Program-made: the position numbers and the translations under genes
Notes under the pieces: model-generated
Told to the model about the DNA's origin: nothing
Databases searched by the model: none
Seen by the model: the letters and a program-made list of their open reading frames with translations, nothing else
Shown here: piece by piece, positions 39,492-47,783 of the stretch
Layout: each line of letters opens with the position of its first letter
How positions within the stretch are numbered: position 1 is the first letter of the stretch
Assembly (NCBI RefSeq): GCF_001189295.1
Contig: NZ_CP012159.1
Span: 10,559,856 to 10,623,855 of the forward strand
Length of the DNA: 64,000 nucleotides
Origin: Chondromyces crocatus
GTDB taxonomy: Bacteria; Myxococcota_A; Polyangia; Polyangiales; Polyangiaceae
Reading direction: 5' to 3'

Positions 39492-40937
39492 ATGAAGTAC
39501 ACGCCCCGCGACTACCAGAAGAGAGCCATCGAGATGGCGCGCCGGGCCATCCGGAGCGGCAAGAAGCGGCCCCTCATCGTGGCCCCGACGGGCGCCGGCA
39601 AGACGGTCATCGCGTGCGCGATCGTCGAGAGCGCCATGGAGAAAGGGAGCCGCACGCTGTTCATGGCGCACCGGCGCGAGCTCATCGAGCAGACGTCGCG
39701 CAAGCTCGACGAGATGGAGATCGATCACGGGGTCATCAAGGCCGGACACCCGCGCGTCCGGCCCGAGCTGCCCATCCAGGTGGGCTCGGTGCAGACGCTG
39801 GCGAGGCGGCTCGGCAAGGGCAAAGACCCGTTTCGTCTGGTGATCGTGGACGAGGCGCACCACGCGCCGGCGAAGTCCTACAAGGCGGTGCTGGAGGCAT
39901 CCCCCGACGCGGTGGTGCTGGGGCTGACGGCGACGCCGTACCGCGCCGATGGCGTGGCGCTCGGAGACGTGTTCGATGCGCTCGTGGAGGTGACGACGAT
40001 CGAGGCGCTCATCGACGCAGGGCACCTCGTCGAGCCTCGCGTGTTCGGACGGCGGGTGCCGGACCTGAGCCGGGTGCGGAAGGTGGGCCCTGATTACAAC
40101 CTCGGCCAGCTCGCGGAGGTGATGGACCAGGGTGAGCTGGTCGAAGACATCGTCGGGACGTGGCGCGAGAAGGCGGAGGGGCGCACGACCGTGGTCTTCG
40201 CGGTGAACATCGCGCACAGCCAGCACATCGCACGCGCGTTCGCGAAGGCTGGTATCGCCGCGGGGCACGTGGATGGGGAGATGGGGGAGGACGAGCGGGC
40301 AGCGGTGCTGGGAAGGCTCGCGCGCGGCGAGATCCAGGTCCTCTCGAACTGCAACATCCTCACGGAAGGGTGGGACCTGCCGCAGTGCTCGTGCGTCGTG
40401 CTGGCGAGGCCGACGCGGTCACGATCGCTCTGGAAGCAGATGTGCGGACGGGCCCTGCGACCCGCGCCGGAGCTGAAGAAGGTCGACTGCTTGATCCTCG
40501 ACCACGCCGGCTGCTGGAAGCGGTTCGGGTTCCTCACGGATCCCGAGAAGAACTCGCTGGAGGAAAAGGAGCGGGAGAGCGGTGGTGTGCATTTCGAGTG
40601 TCCCTTCTGTGGGGAAGGGCTGCTCGGGTGGCCGCGGCATTGTCCGGCTTGTGGGAGCGAGCTGCCTCGCCATGCCCCGCCGGGTGAACCCCGCGCGAAG
40701 TCGGCCGCGCGTGCCGAGGGGGTGATGGTCGAGCTGCGCTCGCTGGAGGAGCGCATCACCCTGTACGAGGGATGGGCGAAGCTGGCGCGGGCGCGCGGAC
40801 GCGCACCTGGCTGGGTCGCCATCGAGTTCAAGAACTTCTTCGGCCGGTATCCGAAGCGCCTGGAGATGGGTGAGGACCGGTCGTTGTGGACGCGATACGA
40901 CGAAGCGCTCAGGCGTGGGGTATGGGTGGAGGAATGA
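39492..40937 (+). CDS. DEAD/DEAH-box (SF2) helicase with zinc-ribbon-like tail
   Basis: A 481-residue SF2 helicase of the type found near mobile or repair genes: Q-like start YTPRDYQKRAI, Walker A APTGAGKT (31-38), motif II DEAHH, motif III LTATPYR, and motifs V-VI LTEGWDLPQ and QMCGRALRP. After the helicase core comes a four-cysteine zinc-ribbon-like element CPFC...CPAC near residue 375-395, then a C-terminal helical domain ending in RYPKRLE. It probably remodels DNA or a nucleoprotein. It lies between paralogues 1 and 2 but is transcribed separately; no link is evident apart from position. The ATG at 39492 fits the family start. Confidence 0.85.
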   Translation: MKYTPRDYQKRAIEMARRAIRSGKKRPLIVAPTGAGKTVIACAIVESAMEKGSRTLFMAHRRELIEQTSRKLDEMEIDHGVIKAGHPRVRPELPIQVGSVQTLARRLGKGKDPFRLVIVDEAHHAPAKSYKAVLEASPDAVVLGLTATPYRADGVALGDVFDALVEVTTIEALIDAGHLVEPRVFGRRVPDLSRVRKVGPDYNLGQLAEVMDQGELVEDIVGTWREKAEGRTTVVFAVNIAHSQHIARAFAKAGIAAGHVDGEMGEDERAAVLGRLARGEIQVLSNCNILTEGWDLPQCSCVVLARPTRSRSLWKQMCGRALRPAPELKKVDCLILDHAGCWKRFGFLTDPEKNSLEEKERESGGVHFECPFCGEGLLGWPRHCPACGSELPRHAPPGEPRAKSAARAEGVMVELRSLEERITLYEGWAKLARARGRAPGWVAIEFKNFFGRYPKRLEMGEDRSLWTRYDEALRRGVWVEE

Positions 40938-41596
40938 GGCGAGCGAGGGCGTAACGCTGGAAGGCTGTCCACGGCACTTCGTTCCTGCACCGTCTCAGGT
41001 GATGTCCAACGCGCCCCTGCGGACCGGGCGTTTCGGAGGGCGGCTGTCGTAGAGACAGGGGTTCGCCAGGACGAGGCGTCCTGCGGGTGAGTGGGGCGCT
41101 GGCAGAGCATCGTGCGCGAGCGTCGGGGTGGGCAGGGCGTCGTGCGCGCGCGCCGGGACGGTCTCGGGACGTCGTGGGGTCCGCGCGTTGGGCGGGCCGA
41201 GCGCCGCGCTGGCGAGCGGTAGGGAGAGCTGAAGCGTGACCTCGGCGAGGATGGCCCGAACGCCGAGGGGACGATGAGGACACGCAGTGCGTGCGGAGAG
41301 GACCTCGGTCGAGCCCGTTTCCTTCCGGGATGATCCTGTGCATTCGCGCGCCGCCTGCCCTCGACACCCGAGGCCGCCCGACGTCTTCCCACCGCCAGAA
41401 TCGCCGTCCCGAGCGCGCAGGATTGCTTCGGGAACGCAACGGAAAGCCACCCCAGGCCCCGGTGTGCGCAGCGTGACTTGGTGATGTCACTCACCCGCAC
41501 GTGCGCCGGACCAACGATGAACCCGCTTCCAGCCTGGCCATGCTTCTGACGGCTCTCGAAGCTCTCCAAAAATTCCAGAGGTCGAAACCATCAACC
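40938..41596. other. Gene-free stretch between helicase and paralogue 2
   Basis: No credible gene. It contains degenerate internal repetition (cgtgcgcgagcgtcggggtggg-like segments around 41105-41160) and little else. The following 165 bases up to 41760 hold the 21-base repeats and the leader of paralogue 2. Confidence 0.4.
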
Positions 41597-41650
41597 CACG
41601 ACGCAATCACCAGTGCTCACGACGCAATCACCAGCGCTCGCGACGCAATA
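41597..41650. repeat. 21-base tandem repeat upstream of paralogue 2
   Basis: Two near-perfect units of the type cacgacgcaatcaccagtgc at 41597 and 41618, and a decaying third (cgcgacgcaata) at 41639. The unit length equals that of the minisatellite at 46680 although the sequence differs. Confidence 0.65.
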
Positions 41651-41760
41651 CGGCGAGAACCTGGAGAGCAGCCTCACCTCGGCACGGCGCTCGCAAAAGC
41701 GATAGTCACACACCGCAGAGCGCATCACTGGAGATGCCGCGGTGATGAGAGGGAATCACC

Positions 41761-42228
41761 ATGAACCTGTCGAAGAAGCTCGCCATTCTCGCGATTGCAG
41801 CCGCCCCGATGACGATGAGCGGCACCGCGGCGGCCCATGACCTCCACGGCTGCGGGATCCACAATCACGGCGCGGTGATCTCGGCGATTGCCGGCGTGGC
41901 CCTGGAGACGGCGGAGCTGATGGTCCTCGGCGACATCCAGGCCGACCAGATCTGCCTGGTGAACATCGCCGACTCGCTCAACGGGAGCCTCCTCGAGCTC
42001 ATCGGGCTCCGTCAGGTCGTCGCGGGTCATAACGTGCAAATTGGCGCCTTGCAGTCGGTCCTCAGTGAGGTATTGATCATCGGCAGCGGCGGCAGCGCGG
42101 TCAGCGTCGCAGAGATTCTCAGCGAGAATCACATCTCGGTCCACGACGTGCTGTCCGTCAAGGTGGCGCCCCAGACCCTGGTCCTGTTCTACCTCCCGCA
42201 AGCGCAAGCCCAGGGGTGCGGTCTGTGA
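41761..42228 (+). CDS. Secreted small protein, paralogue 2 of an unrecognised three-member family
   Basis: A 155-residue exported protein with a signal peptide (LAILAIAAAPMTMSGTAAA) followed by a His-rich start of the mature part (HDLHGCGIHNHG) that could bind metal. The core aligns with paralogues 1 and 3: G.VISAI near the beginning, LQSVLSE in the middle, then V.SVAEILSENHISVHDVLSVKV and a final hydrophobic strand LVLFY. A gagaggga element lies 8-10 bases before the ATG. It is followed by a strong hairpin, so it is probably monocistronic. Confidence 0.68.
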   Translation: MNLSKKLAILAIAAAPMTMSGTAAAHDLHGCGIHNHGAVISAIAGVALETAELMVLGDIQADQICLVNIADSLNGSLLELIGLRQVVAGHNVQIGALQSVLSEVLIIGSGGSAVSVAEILSENHISVHDVLSVKVAPQTLVLFYLPQAQAQGCGL

Positions 42229-42243
42229 GCGACGAGAGCGCGA

Positions 42244-42303
42244 CGCGGCCGGGACGGGGATTCGCCCTTCTTCCGGGACGCGCGAATGCCCGACCCGGCC
42301 GCG
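42244..42303 (+). terminator. Nested terminator-like hairpin after paralogue 2
   Basis: Perfect 10-bp outer stem cgcggccggg / cccggccgcg (42244-42253 with 42294-42303), and inside it attcgc / gcgaat (42260-42265 with 42282-42287). It begins 15 bases after the stop. Confidence 0.5.
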
Positions 42304-42415
42304 AAGCGGCGCGCCCACGAGAAGCAGGGCGCTGAGACGTGGACACGAGAGCGTGATGGTCTTCCTCGCCGCGTCCGGCGTGGAGACCGCGTGAGTCGAA
42401 TGAAGGATGTGTGGA

Positions 42416-42506
42416 CCTCCTCGTCGCGGTTGGCGCGGGGGTCGGTGAATGAAATCGTGATTGGTTGGCCTCCTCGTCGCGGTTGGCGCGGGGGTCAGTG
42501 AATGAA
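42416..42506. repeat. 38-base direct repeat at 53-base period
   Basis: The segment cctcctcgtcgcggttggcg and its continuation to gtgaatgaa occurs at 42416-42453 and 42469-42506 with a single mismatch, in the leader of paralogue 3. Confidence 0.75.
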
Positions 42507-42515
42507 GTTTCAATC

Positions 42516-42558
42516 GGTGGCCCAGCGCCACCTCTCCACCTGGTGGCCCAGCGCCACC
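42516..42558. repeat. Two identical short hairpins (26-base period) ahead of paralogue 3
   Basis: ggtggcccagcgccacc occurs at 42516-42532 and 42542-42558. Each copy is itself a hairpin (ggtggc / gccacc). They end about seven bases before the ribosome-binding site aagaggg, so they lie in the untranslated leader. Confidence 0.7.
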
Positions 42559-42578
42559 CCATGAAAGAGGGTACGACC

Positions 42579-43133
42579 ATGAACAGCACCAAGAAGTTCT
42601 TCCTCGCCGCCGCCACCGCCATCGTCACCGCCGCCGTCCCCGCAGTCGCCAGCGCAGGTGCCCCCCTCCAGTCGTGCAACAGCAGCCCCTGCGACTCCGC
42701 CGGCCTGCTCTCCGCCATCGGCGGCCTCGCGACCGAGGTGACGAAGCTGAAGTTCGCGGGAGCGGTCGAGGACGTCCAGCTCGCGAGCGTGGACGACATG
42801 GTGGAGGCCAACGATGTGGACGCGCACGTCCTCGGCCACCTGATGCTCCTCAACTCGCTCAACGCGCTCGCCCTGCAGTCGGTGCTCAGTGACCTCATCG
42901 TGATCGCCAGCAACGAGGAGCTGTTGACGGTGGCCGAGCTGCTGAGCGAGAACGCGGTGGGCCTCAGCGACGTGCTGGCGGTGAAGCTCCTCGAGGACAC
43001 GCTCATCGTGTTCTACCAGGGCGACGGGCCGAAGGGGCAGAGCCAGGGGCAGTGCCAGGTCCAGGGGCAGTGCCAGAGCCCTTGCCAGGCCCAGGGGCAG
43101 AACCAGGCGAACTGCATGGGAGGGGGGCAGTAA
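42579..43133 (+). CDS. Secreted small protein, paralogue 3 of an unrecognised three-member family
   Basis: A 184-residue exported protein with signal peptide (FFLAAATAIVTAAVPAVASAG) and two cysteines at the mature start (SCNSSPC). The core matches the other two: LLSAIGGLATEV, LQSVLSDLIVI, VAELLSENAVGLSDVLAVKL and LIVFY. It has an extra C-terminal tail of about 30 residues rich in Gln, Gly and Cys (QGQCQVQGQCQ and similar), which could cross-link by disulfides. aagaggg precedes the ATG by eight bases. Mature parts share blocks but are otherwise quite diverged, pointing to an old family with separate roles. Confidence 0.7.
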   Translation: MNSTKKFFLAAATAIVTAAVPAVASAGAPLQSCNSSPCDSAGLLSAIGGLATEVTKLKFAGAVEDVQLASVDDMVEANDVDAHVLGHLMLLNSLNALALQSVLSDLIVIASNEELLTVAELLSENAVGLSDVLAVKLLEDTLIVFYQGDGPKGQSQGQCQVQGQCQSPCQAQGQNQANCMGGGQ

Positions 43134-43220
43134 TCGATGGGCATCCTGGCACGGCGTCTCCGGCCGAAGCGGCTGAGGCGCATGTCCTGGGACATCACCC
43201 GCGGATCCCCTCCTGGCCGA

Positions 43221-43238
43221 GCGAAGGACTTCCTTCGC
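43221..43238 (+). terminator. Short hairpin after paralogue 3
   Basis: gcgaagga-ct-tccttcgc: 8-bp stem with a minimal loop, 87 bases past the stop of paralogue 3. The rest of 43134-43475 shows nothing else. Confidence 0.35.
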
Positions 43239-43475
43239 CAGCAAGAACCAAGACCAGCGCAGCCTCACGAGGAGGCGCGATCGAGTCTCGAAGGTCTGTC
43301 ACGGGCGCTCGCCCTCGCCAAAGCGACGGGGCCACCGCACTTGACAGAGCGGCAACGGCGGGTCGACGATGCAGCACCAGGTGGCGCATCGTCGAACCCT
43401 GACCTTATCCGCCGTACCTCCCGCACCGCCTGCGCCTCCTGCCTCCCTGTCCCCTGCACCGCTCCCCGAGGTCTC

Positions 43476-45188
43476 ATGACCGAACCGGCGACTGCGACCC
43501 TTCGCTTCCGGGCAGCACGTGACTTCCTGCTGCACCACCGGACCGATCACGAGGCAGCCAGCGCCGGCTTCCAGAAACCCAGCCTGCAACAGTTCAACTG
43601 GGCGCTCGACTGGTTCGACGTCATCGCCCGAAGCAACGACCGGACCGCGCTCTGGATCGTCGAGGAAGACGGCTCCGAGCAGCGCTTCTCCTTCGAGGTG
43701 CTGTCGCGGCGGTCGAACCAGGTCGCGCGGTGGCTGAAGGAGCAAGGCGTCGCCCGTGGCGATCGCATCGTGCTCATGCTCGGCAACCGGGTGGAGCTGT
43801 GGGAGGTGCTGCTTGCGGCGATGAAGCTCGGCGCCGTGGTCATCCCCGCGACGACGTTGCTCTCTCCCACCGATCTGAAGGACCGCATCGAGCGGGGCGG
43901 CGCGAAGCACGTGGTGACGTCGCCCGAGGTGGCGTCGAAGCTCGACGGCGCGACGGGAGAGGCCACGCGCATCAGCGTGGGGGACGCGCCCGAGGGGTGG
44001 CGACGCTACGCGGACGCGGCGCGAAGCCCCGAGGCGTTCACGCCGGATGGGCCCACGAACGGGAACGACACGCTTCTGCTCTACTTCACCTCGGGCACGA
44101 CGGCGAAGCCCAAGCTGGTCGAGCACACGCACCTCTCGTACCCCGTGGGGCACCTGTCGACGATGTACTGGATCGGGATCCAGCCCGGCGACGTGCACCT
44201 GAACATCTCCTCGCCAGGCTGGGCGAAGCACGCCTGGAGCAACGTGTTCGCGCCGTGGAACGCGGAGGCCACCGTGCTCGTGTACAACTACGCCCGGTTC
44301 GACGCGCGCGCCTTGCTCGCGCAGATGGTCCGCTGCGGGGTGACCACGTTCTGCGCCCCGCCGACGGTGTGGCGCATGCTGATCCAGTCGGAGCTCTCGG
44401 GGTCGCGCGGGGCACTGCGCGAGGTGGTCGGCGCGGGCGAGCCGCTGAACCCGGAGGTGATCGAGCAGGTGAAGCGGGCCTGGGGGCTGACGATCCGGGA
44501 CGGCTACGGGCAGACGGAGACCACGGCGCAGATCGGCAACCCGCCCGGTCAGGTGGTGAAGCCCGGGTCGATGGGGCGACCACTGCCGGGCTACCGCGTG
44601 TCGCTGCTCGATCCGCTGACGAGCAAGCCAGGGAATGAGGGCGAGATCTGCCTCGATCTGGGCGAGCCACAGCTCGGGCTGATGGTGGGCTACCGCGATG
44701 ACGAGGCGCTGAACGCCGAGGTGATGCGCGAGGGGCACTACCACACCGGCGATGTCGCGAGCCGGGACGACGAGGGGTACATCACCTACGTCGGCCGCTC
44801 GGACGATGTGTTCAAGGCGTCGGATTACCGCATCTCCCCCTTCGAGCTGGAGAGCGTGCTGATCGAGCACCCCGCCGTTGCAGAGGCTGCGGTGGTGCCT
44901 TCGCCCGATCCCTTGCGCCTCGCCGTGCCGAAAGCGTTCGTCACGCTGGCCAGCGGGTACGAGCCGACGGCGGAGACCGCACTCGCGCTCTTCACGTACG
45001 CACGGGACCACCTGTCGCCCTACAAGCGGATCCGGCGCCTCGCCTTCAGCGCGCTGCCGAAGACGATCTCCGGGAAGATCCGGCGCGTCGACCTGCGCAA
45101 GCAAGAGGCCGAGGCACGGGCAGAGGACCCGGAGGCGCGGCCGACAGGGGAGCATCGTTACGATGATTTCCCCGAGCTGAAGCAATGA
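43476..45188 (+). CDS. Acyl-CoA synthetase (AMP-forming, medium-chain type)
   Basis: A 570-residue adenylate-forming enzyme activating a carboxylic acid to its CoA thioester. Seen: P-loop YFTSGTTAKPK, YGQTETT adenylation motif, TGD with the RDDEGYITYVGRSDD hinge region, SDYRISPFELE, and the C-terminal lysine motif PKTISGKIRR. The length and the N-terminal FNWALDWFDVIA block match the medium-chain/acetoacetyl-like ACSM group. The ATG at 43476 (MTEPATATL) is the first plausible start; upstream open frame shows no similarity. Its stop lies inside the first unit of a 17-base repeat array. Confidence 0.88.
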   Translation: MTEPATATLRFRAARDFLLHHRTDHEAASAGFQKPSLQQFNWALDWFDVIARSNDRTALWIVEEDGSEQRFSFEVLSRRSNQVARWLKEQGVARGDRIVLMLGNRVELWEVLLAAMKLGAVVIPATTLLSPTDLKDRIERGGAKHVVTSPEVASKLDGATGEATRISVGDAPEGWRRYADAARSPEAFTPDGPTNGNDTLLLYFTSGTTAKPKLVEHTHLSYPVGHLSTMYWIGIQPGDVHLNISSPGWAKHAWSNVFAPWNAEATVLVYNYARFDARALLAQMVRCGVTTFCAPPTVWRMLIQSELSGSRGALREVVGAGEPLNPEVIEQVKRAWGLTIRDGYGQTETTAQIGNPPGQVVKPGSMGRPLPGYRVSLLDPLTSKPGNEGEICLDLGEPQLGLMVGYRDDEALNAEVMREGHYHTGDVASRDDEGYITYVGRSDDVFKASDYRISPFELESVLIEHPAVAEAAVVPSPDPLRLAVPKAFVTLASGYEPTAETALALFTYARDHLSPYKRIRRLAFSALPKTISGKIRRVDLRKQEAEARAEDPEARPTGEHRYDDFPELKQ

Positions 45189-45315
45189 TGTTCACGATGC
45201 AGTGATTCTCGTGATGCAGTGATTCTCGTGATTCGATGACTCTGATGATGCAGTGATTCTCGTAATGCGATGACTCTGATGATGCAGTGATTCTCACGAC
45301 GCAGTGACGCTGACG
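45180..45315. repeat. 17-base minisatellite, about eight units
   Basis: Units of the type atgcagtgattctcgtg at 45197, 45214, 45248 and 45282, interleaved with a variant (atgcgatgactctgatg) at 45231 and 45265, then decaying units at 45299 and before 45197. The array starts in the last codons of the acyl-CoA synthetase gene and fills most of the gap to fdhA. Confidence 0.75.
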
Positions 45316-45390
45316 ACGAGGGAACCGAGAAACGCAACCCGAACCGCTCCCGGTGACGACCTCCGGGGGCACTGAACCGAAGGGGGCATC

Positions 45391-46584
45391 ATGGCGAGCA
45401 ATCGTGGCGTGGTCTATCTGGGGCCGGGCAAGGTGGAGGTGCAGTCCATCGAATACCCGAAGTTCGTGGACCCGCGGGGGAAGGCCATCGAGCACGGGGT
45501 CATCCTGAAGGTGGTCTCCACGAACATCTGCGGATCGGATCAGCACATGGTCCGGGGACGGACGACGGCGCCGACAGGGCTCGTGCTGGGGCACGAGATC
45601 ACGGGCGAGGTCGTGGAGATGGGCAAGGACGTGGAGTACCTGTCGAAGGGCGATCTGGTGACGGTGCCGTTCAACGTGGCCTGCGGCCGCTGTCGCACCT
45701 GCCGGGAACAGCAGACGGGCGTGTGCCTGAACGTGAACGACGCGCGCGCCGGCGGTGCGTACGGCTATGTCGACATGGGGGGCTGGGTCGGCGGACAGGC
45801 CGAGTACGTGATGGTCCCCTATGCCGACTTCAACCTGATCAAGTTCCCCGACAAGGCGCGGGCGATGGAGAAGATCCGGGACCTGACGATGCTGTCGGAC
45901 ATCCTGCCCACGGGCTTTCACGGGGCGGTGACGGCAGGGGTCGGCGTGGGGTCGACGGTGTACGTGGCCGGCGCGGGGCCGGTGGGGCTCGCGGCGGCGG
46001 CGTCGGCGCAGATCCTGGGGGCCGCGGTCGTGCTGGTCGGGGACATGAACCAGGAGCGGCTGAAGCACGCGAAGTCGGTGGGCTTCGAGCCGATCGACCT
46101 GACGAAGAGCGACAAGCTGGAGGAGCTGATCGAGGCCGTGCTCGGAGAGCCCGAGGTGGATGCATCGATCGATGCCGTGGGGTTCGAAGCGCGCGGGCAC
46201 GGGTCCCAGGCGGGCACGGAGGCGCCAGCGACGGTGCTGAATGCGCTGATGACGGTGACGCGCGCGAGCGGTGGGATCGGGATCCCGGGGCTCTACGTGA
46301 CGGAGGATCCGGGCTCGAAGGACGAGGCGGCGCAGCACGGAAACCTGCGCATGCGGCTGGGACTCGGCTGGGCGAAGTCGCACCGCTTCTACACGGGGCA
46401 GACGCCGGTGCTTCAGTACAACCGGCAGCTCATGCAGGCGATTCTCTATGACCGGCTGCCGATTGCAAAGGTGGTGAATGCAACGGTGATTCCGCTGTCG
46501 GAGGCAGCGAAGGGGTACAAGGACTTCGACGCGGGGGTGGCGAAGAAGTTCGTGCTCGACCCGCACGGGATGCTGACTGGATAG
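45391..46584 (+). CDS. fdhA: Glutathione-independent formaldehyde dehydrogenase
   Basis: A 397-residue zinc-dependent medium-chain dehydrogenase oxidising formaldehyde to formate with tightly bound NAD. Catalytic zinc region NICGSDQHMV (Cys47) and GHEITGEV; structural zinc cysteines in CGRCRTC...C (about 98-112); nucleotide loop GAGPVGLAAA; then the long insert and HRFYTGQTPV region typical of Pseudomonas-type FdhA rather than glutathione-dependent AdhC. A ribosome-binding site (gaaggggg) precedes the ATG. It is a detoxification or methylated-compound catabolism enzyme. The flanking minisatellites are not part of the gene. Confidence 0.92.
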   Translation: MASNRGVVYLGPGKVEVQSIEYPKFVDPRGKAIEHGVILKVVSTNICGSDQHMVRGRTTAPTGLVLGHEITGEVVEMGKDVEYLSKGDLVTVPFNVACGRCRTCREQQTGVCLNVNDARAGGAYGYVDMGGWVGGQAEYVMVPYADFNLIKFPDKARAMEKIRDLTMLSDILPTGFHGAVTAGVGVGSTVYVAGAGPVGLAAAASAQILGAAVVLVGDMNQERLKHAKSVGFEPIDLTKSDKLEELIEAVLGEPEVDASIDAVGFEARGHGSQAGTEAPATVLNALMTVTRASGGIGIPGLYVTEDPGSKDEAAQHGNLRMRLGLGWAKSHRFYTGQTPVLQYNRQLMQAILYDRLPIAKVVNATVIPLSEAAKGYKDFDAGVAKKFVLDPHGMLTG

Positions 46585-46679
46585 ATGCCTGGATGGCCAG
46601 TAGACCAGCAGCCTGCGCATGCAGGTGACGGGAGCGCGTGTCCCAAAGCCTCCAGGGCGTCGCTCCAGGTTGTGCCAGG

Positions 46680-46973
46680 GCAGGCGCTGTCTGTGTCGAG
46701 GCAGACGTTGCTTGTGCCAAGGCAGACGCGGTTCACACCAAGGCAGACGTCGCTCACGCCAAGGCAGACGCGGTTCACACCAAGGCAGACGTCGCTCACG
46801 CCAAGGCAGACGCGGTTCACACCAAGGCAGACGTTGCTTGTGCCAAGGCAGACGTTGCTTGTGCCAAGGCAGACGTTGACTGTGCCAAGGCAGACGTTGA
46901 CTGTGCCAAGGCAGACGTTGCTCACGCCAAGGCAAGCGCGGCTCATGCCAAGGCAGACGTCGTTCACGCCAGA
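46680..46973. repeat. 21-base minisatellite, 14 units
   Basis: Units beginning gcagacg recur every 21 bases from 46701 to 46953, with a variant unit at 46680; the second halves alternate between cttgtgccaag, ctcacgccaag and gttcacaccaag forms. Because 21 is a multiple of three, plus- and minus-strand frames stay open and read as seven-residue repeats (for example ADVAHAK). No frame has a good start or the expected codon bias, so I treat it as non-coding. It fills the gap between fdhA and the DUF4112 gene. Confidence 0.8.
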
Positions 46974-47002
46974 AGTAGCGCGGTTCCCCGGAGGTAGACG
47001 TT

Positions 47003-47581
47003 GTGGTGGCCCGGACCTCCAAGGCTGACCGGAGGATGTCCGGGCAACATGATAACCTGAACCTCAGGATGCCCTCGCGAGAGCCGCCCGAGAAACGTCC
47101 CCTGGCCTCAGCACGCCCTCCGAGTGCTGCACCGCTCGCAGCCCCCGTACGCGACCGCGAGATGGAGACGGCGGCGGTGCTGGTGAAGTGGCTCGACCGG
47201 CGCTTTCTGGATCCGCTCATCGGGCTCGCGGTGCCCGCGGTCGGAGACATTCTCACCTCGGTCGCGGGGCTCTACCTGGTGGTGCTCGGCGTCCGGCGAA
47301 AGGTGCCGGCGGTCATCGTGGCGCGGATGCTGGTGAACCTGGGGCTCGATGCGCTGCTCGGAGCGGTGCCGGTGCTGGGGGACGTGTTCGATTTCGCGTT
47401 CCGCGCCAACGTGCGCAACCTGGCGCTGCTGGAGATGCACCACGAGGGGCGGCCGCCCCGCGCGAAGGACTGGCTGGTCGTCGGGGGGGCAGCGCTGTTC
47501 CTGCTGGTCGCACTGGCAGTGCCGATCGCGCTGGCGGGGTGGCTGATCGCGTGGCTCTTCGGGGGACACGGCGGCGGCTGA
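47003..47581 (+). CDS. DUF4112 membrane protein
   Basis: A 192-residue protein with a charged, Pro/Ala-rich N-terminus and a DUF4112 domain: LDRRFLDPLIGLAVPAVGD, LTSVAGLYLVVLGVRRKVP and LDALLGAVPVLGDVFDFAFRAN, followed by one further hydrophobic segment near the C-terminus (about 155-180). About three membrane helices in all. Function of the family is unknown. The GTG at 47003 has ggagg eight bases upstream, which supports the long form over internal ATGs at 47036 or 47069. Confidence 0.82.
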   Translation: MVARTSKADRRMSGQHDNLNLRMPSREPPEKRPLASARPPSAAPLAAPVRDREMETAAVLVKWLDRRFLDPLIGLAVPAVGDILTSVAGLYLVVLGVRRKVPAVIVARMLVNLGLDALLGAVPVLGDVFDFAFRANVRNLALLEMHHEGRPPRAKDWLVVGGAALFLLVALAVPIALAGWLIAWLFGGHGGG

Positions 47582-47783
47582 AGCGACGGGCGTCCTTGGA
47601 AGTCGCGGCTGCCCTGCGTCGAGTGCCCTGGAAGGAAATGGGGTGGGGTGTGCGACACAGCCGTCTGGCGAGGGGGCACGGTGGTCGCGTGGAGAGCCGG
47701 TGACGGAGGCGATTGTCACCGCGGTGGGGTTGCTCGTGCCGGGATCGTTCTTACGGTGGACCGCACTTCCAAGGAGCCATCCG

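Noticed and set aside
41501-41764. A small gene upstream of paralogue 2 whose stop overlaps the ATG
   Set aside because: Its only ordered part comes from the 21-base repeats, codon bias is weak, and the ATGA overlap can be chance; paralogue 2 has its own ribosome-binding site.
46680-46973. CRISPR array
   Set aside because: Units are contiguous with no unique spacers, and no cas genes are nearby.
46585-47028. Repeat proteins (heptads such as ADVAHAK, or RQT repeats) encoded by the 21-base array
   Set aside because: Open in several frames because the unit is a multiple of three; no ribosome-binding site, poor start, and no clear codon bias in any frame.
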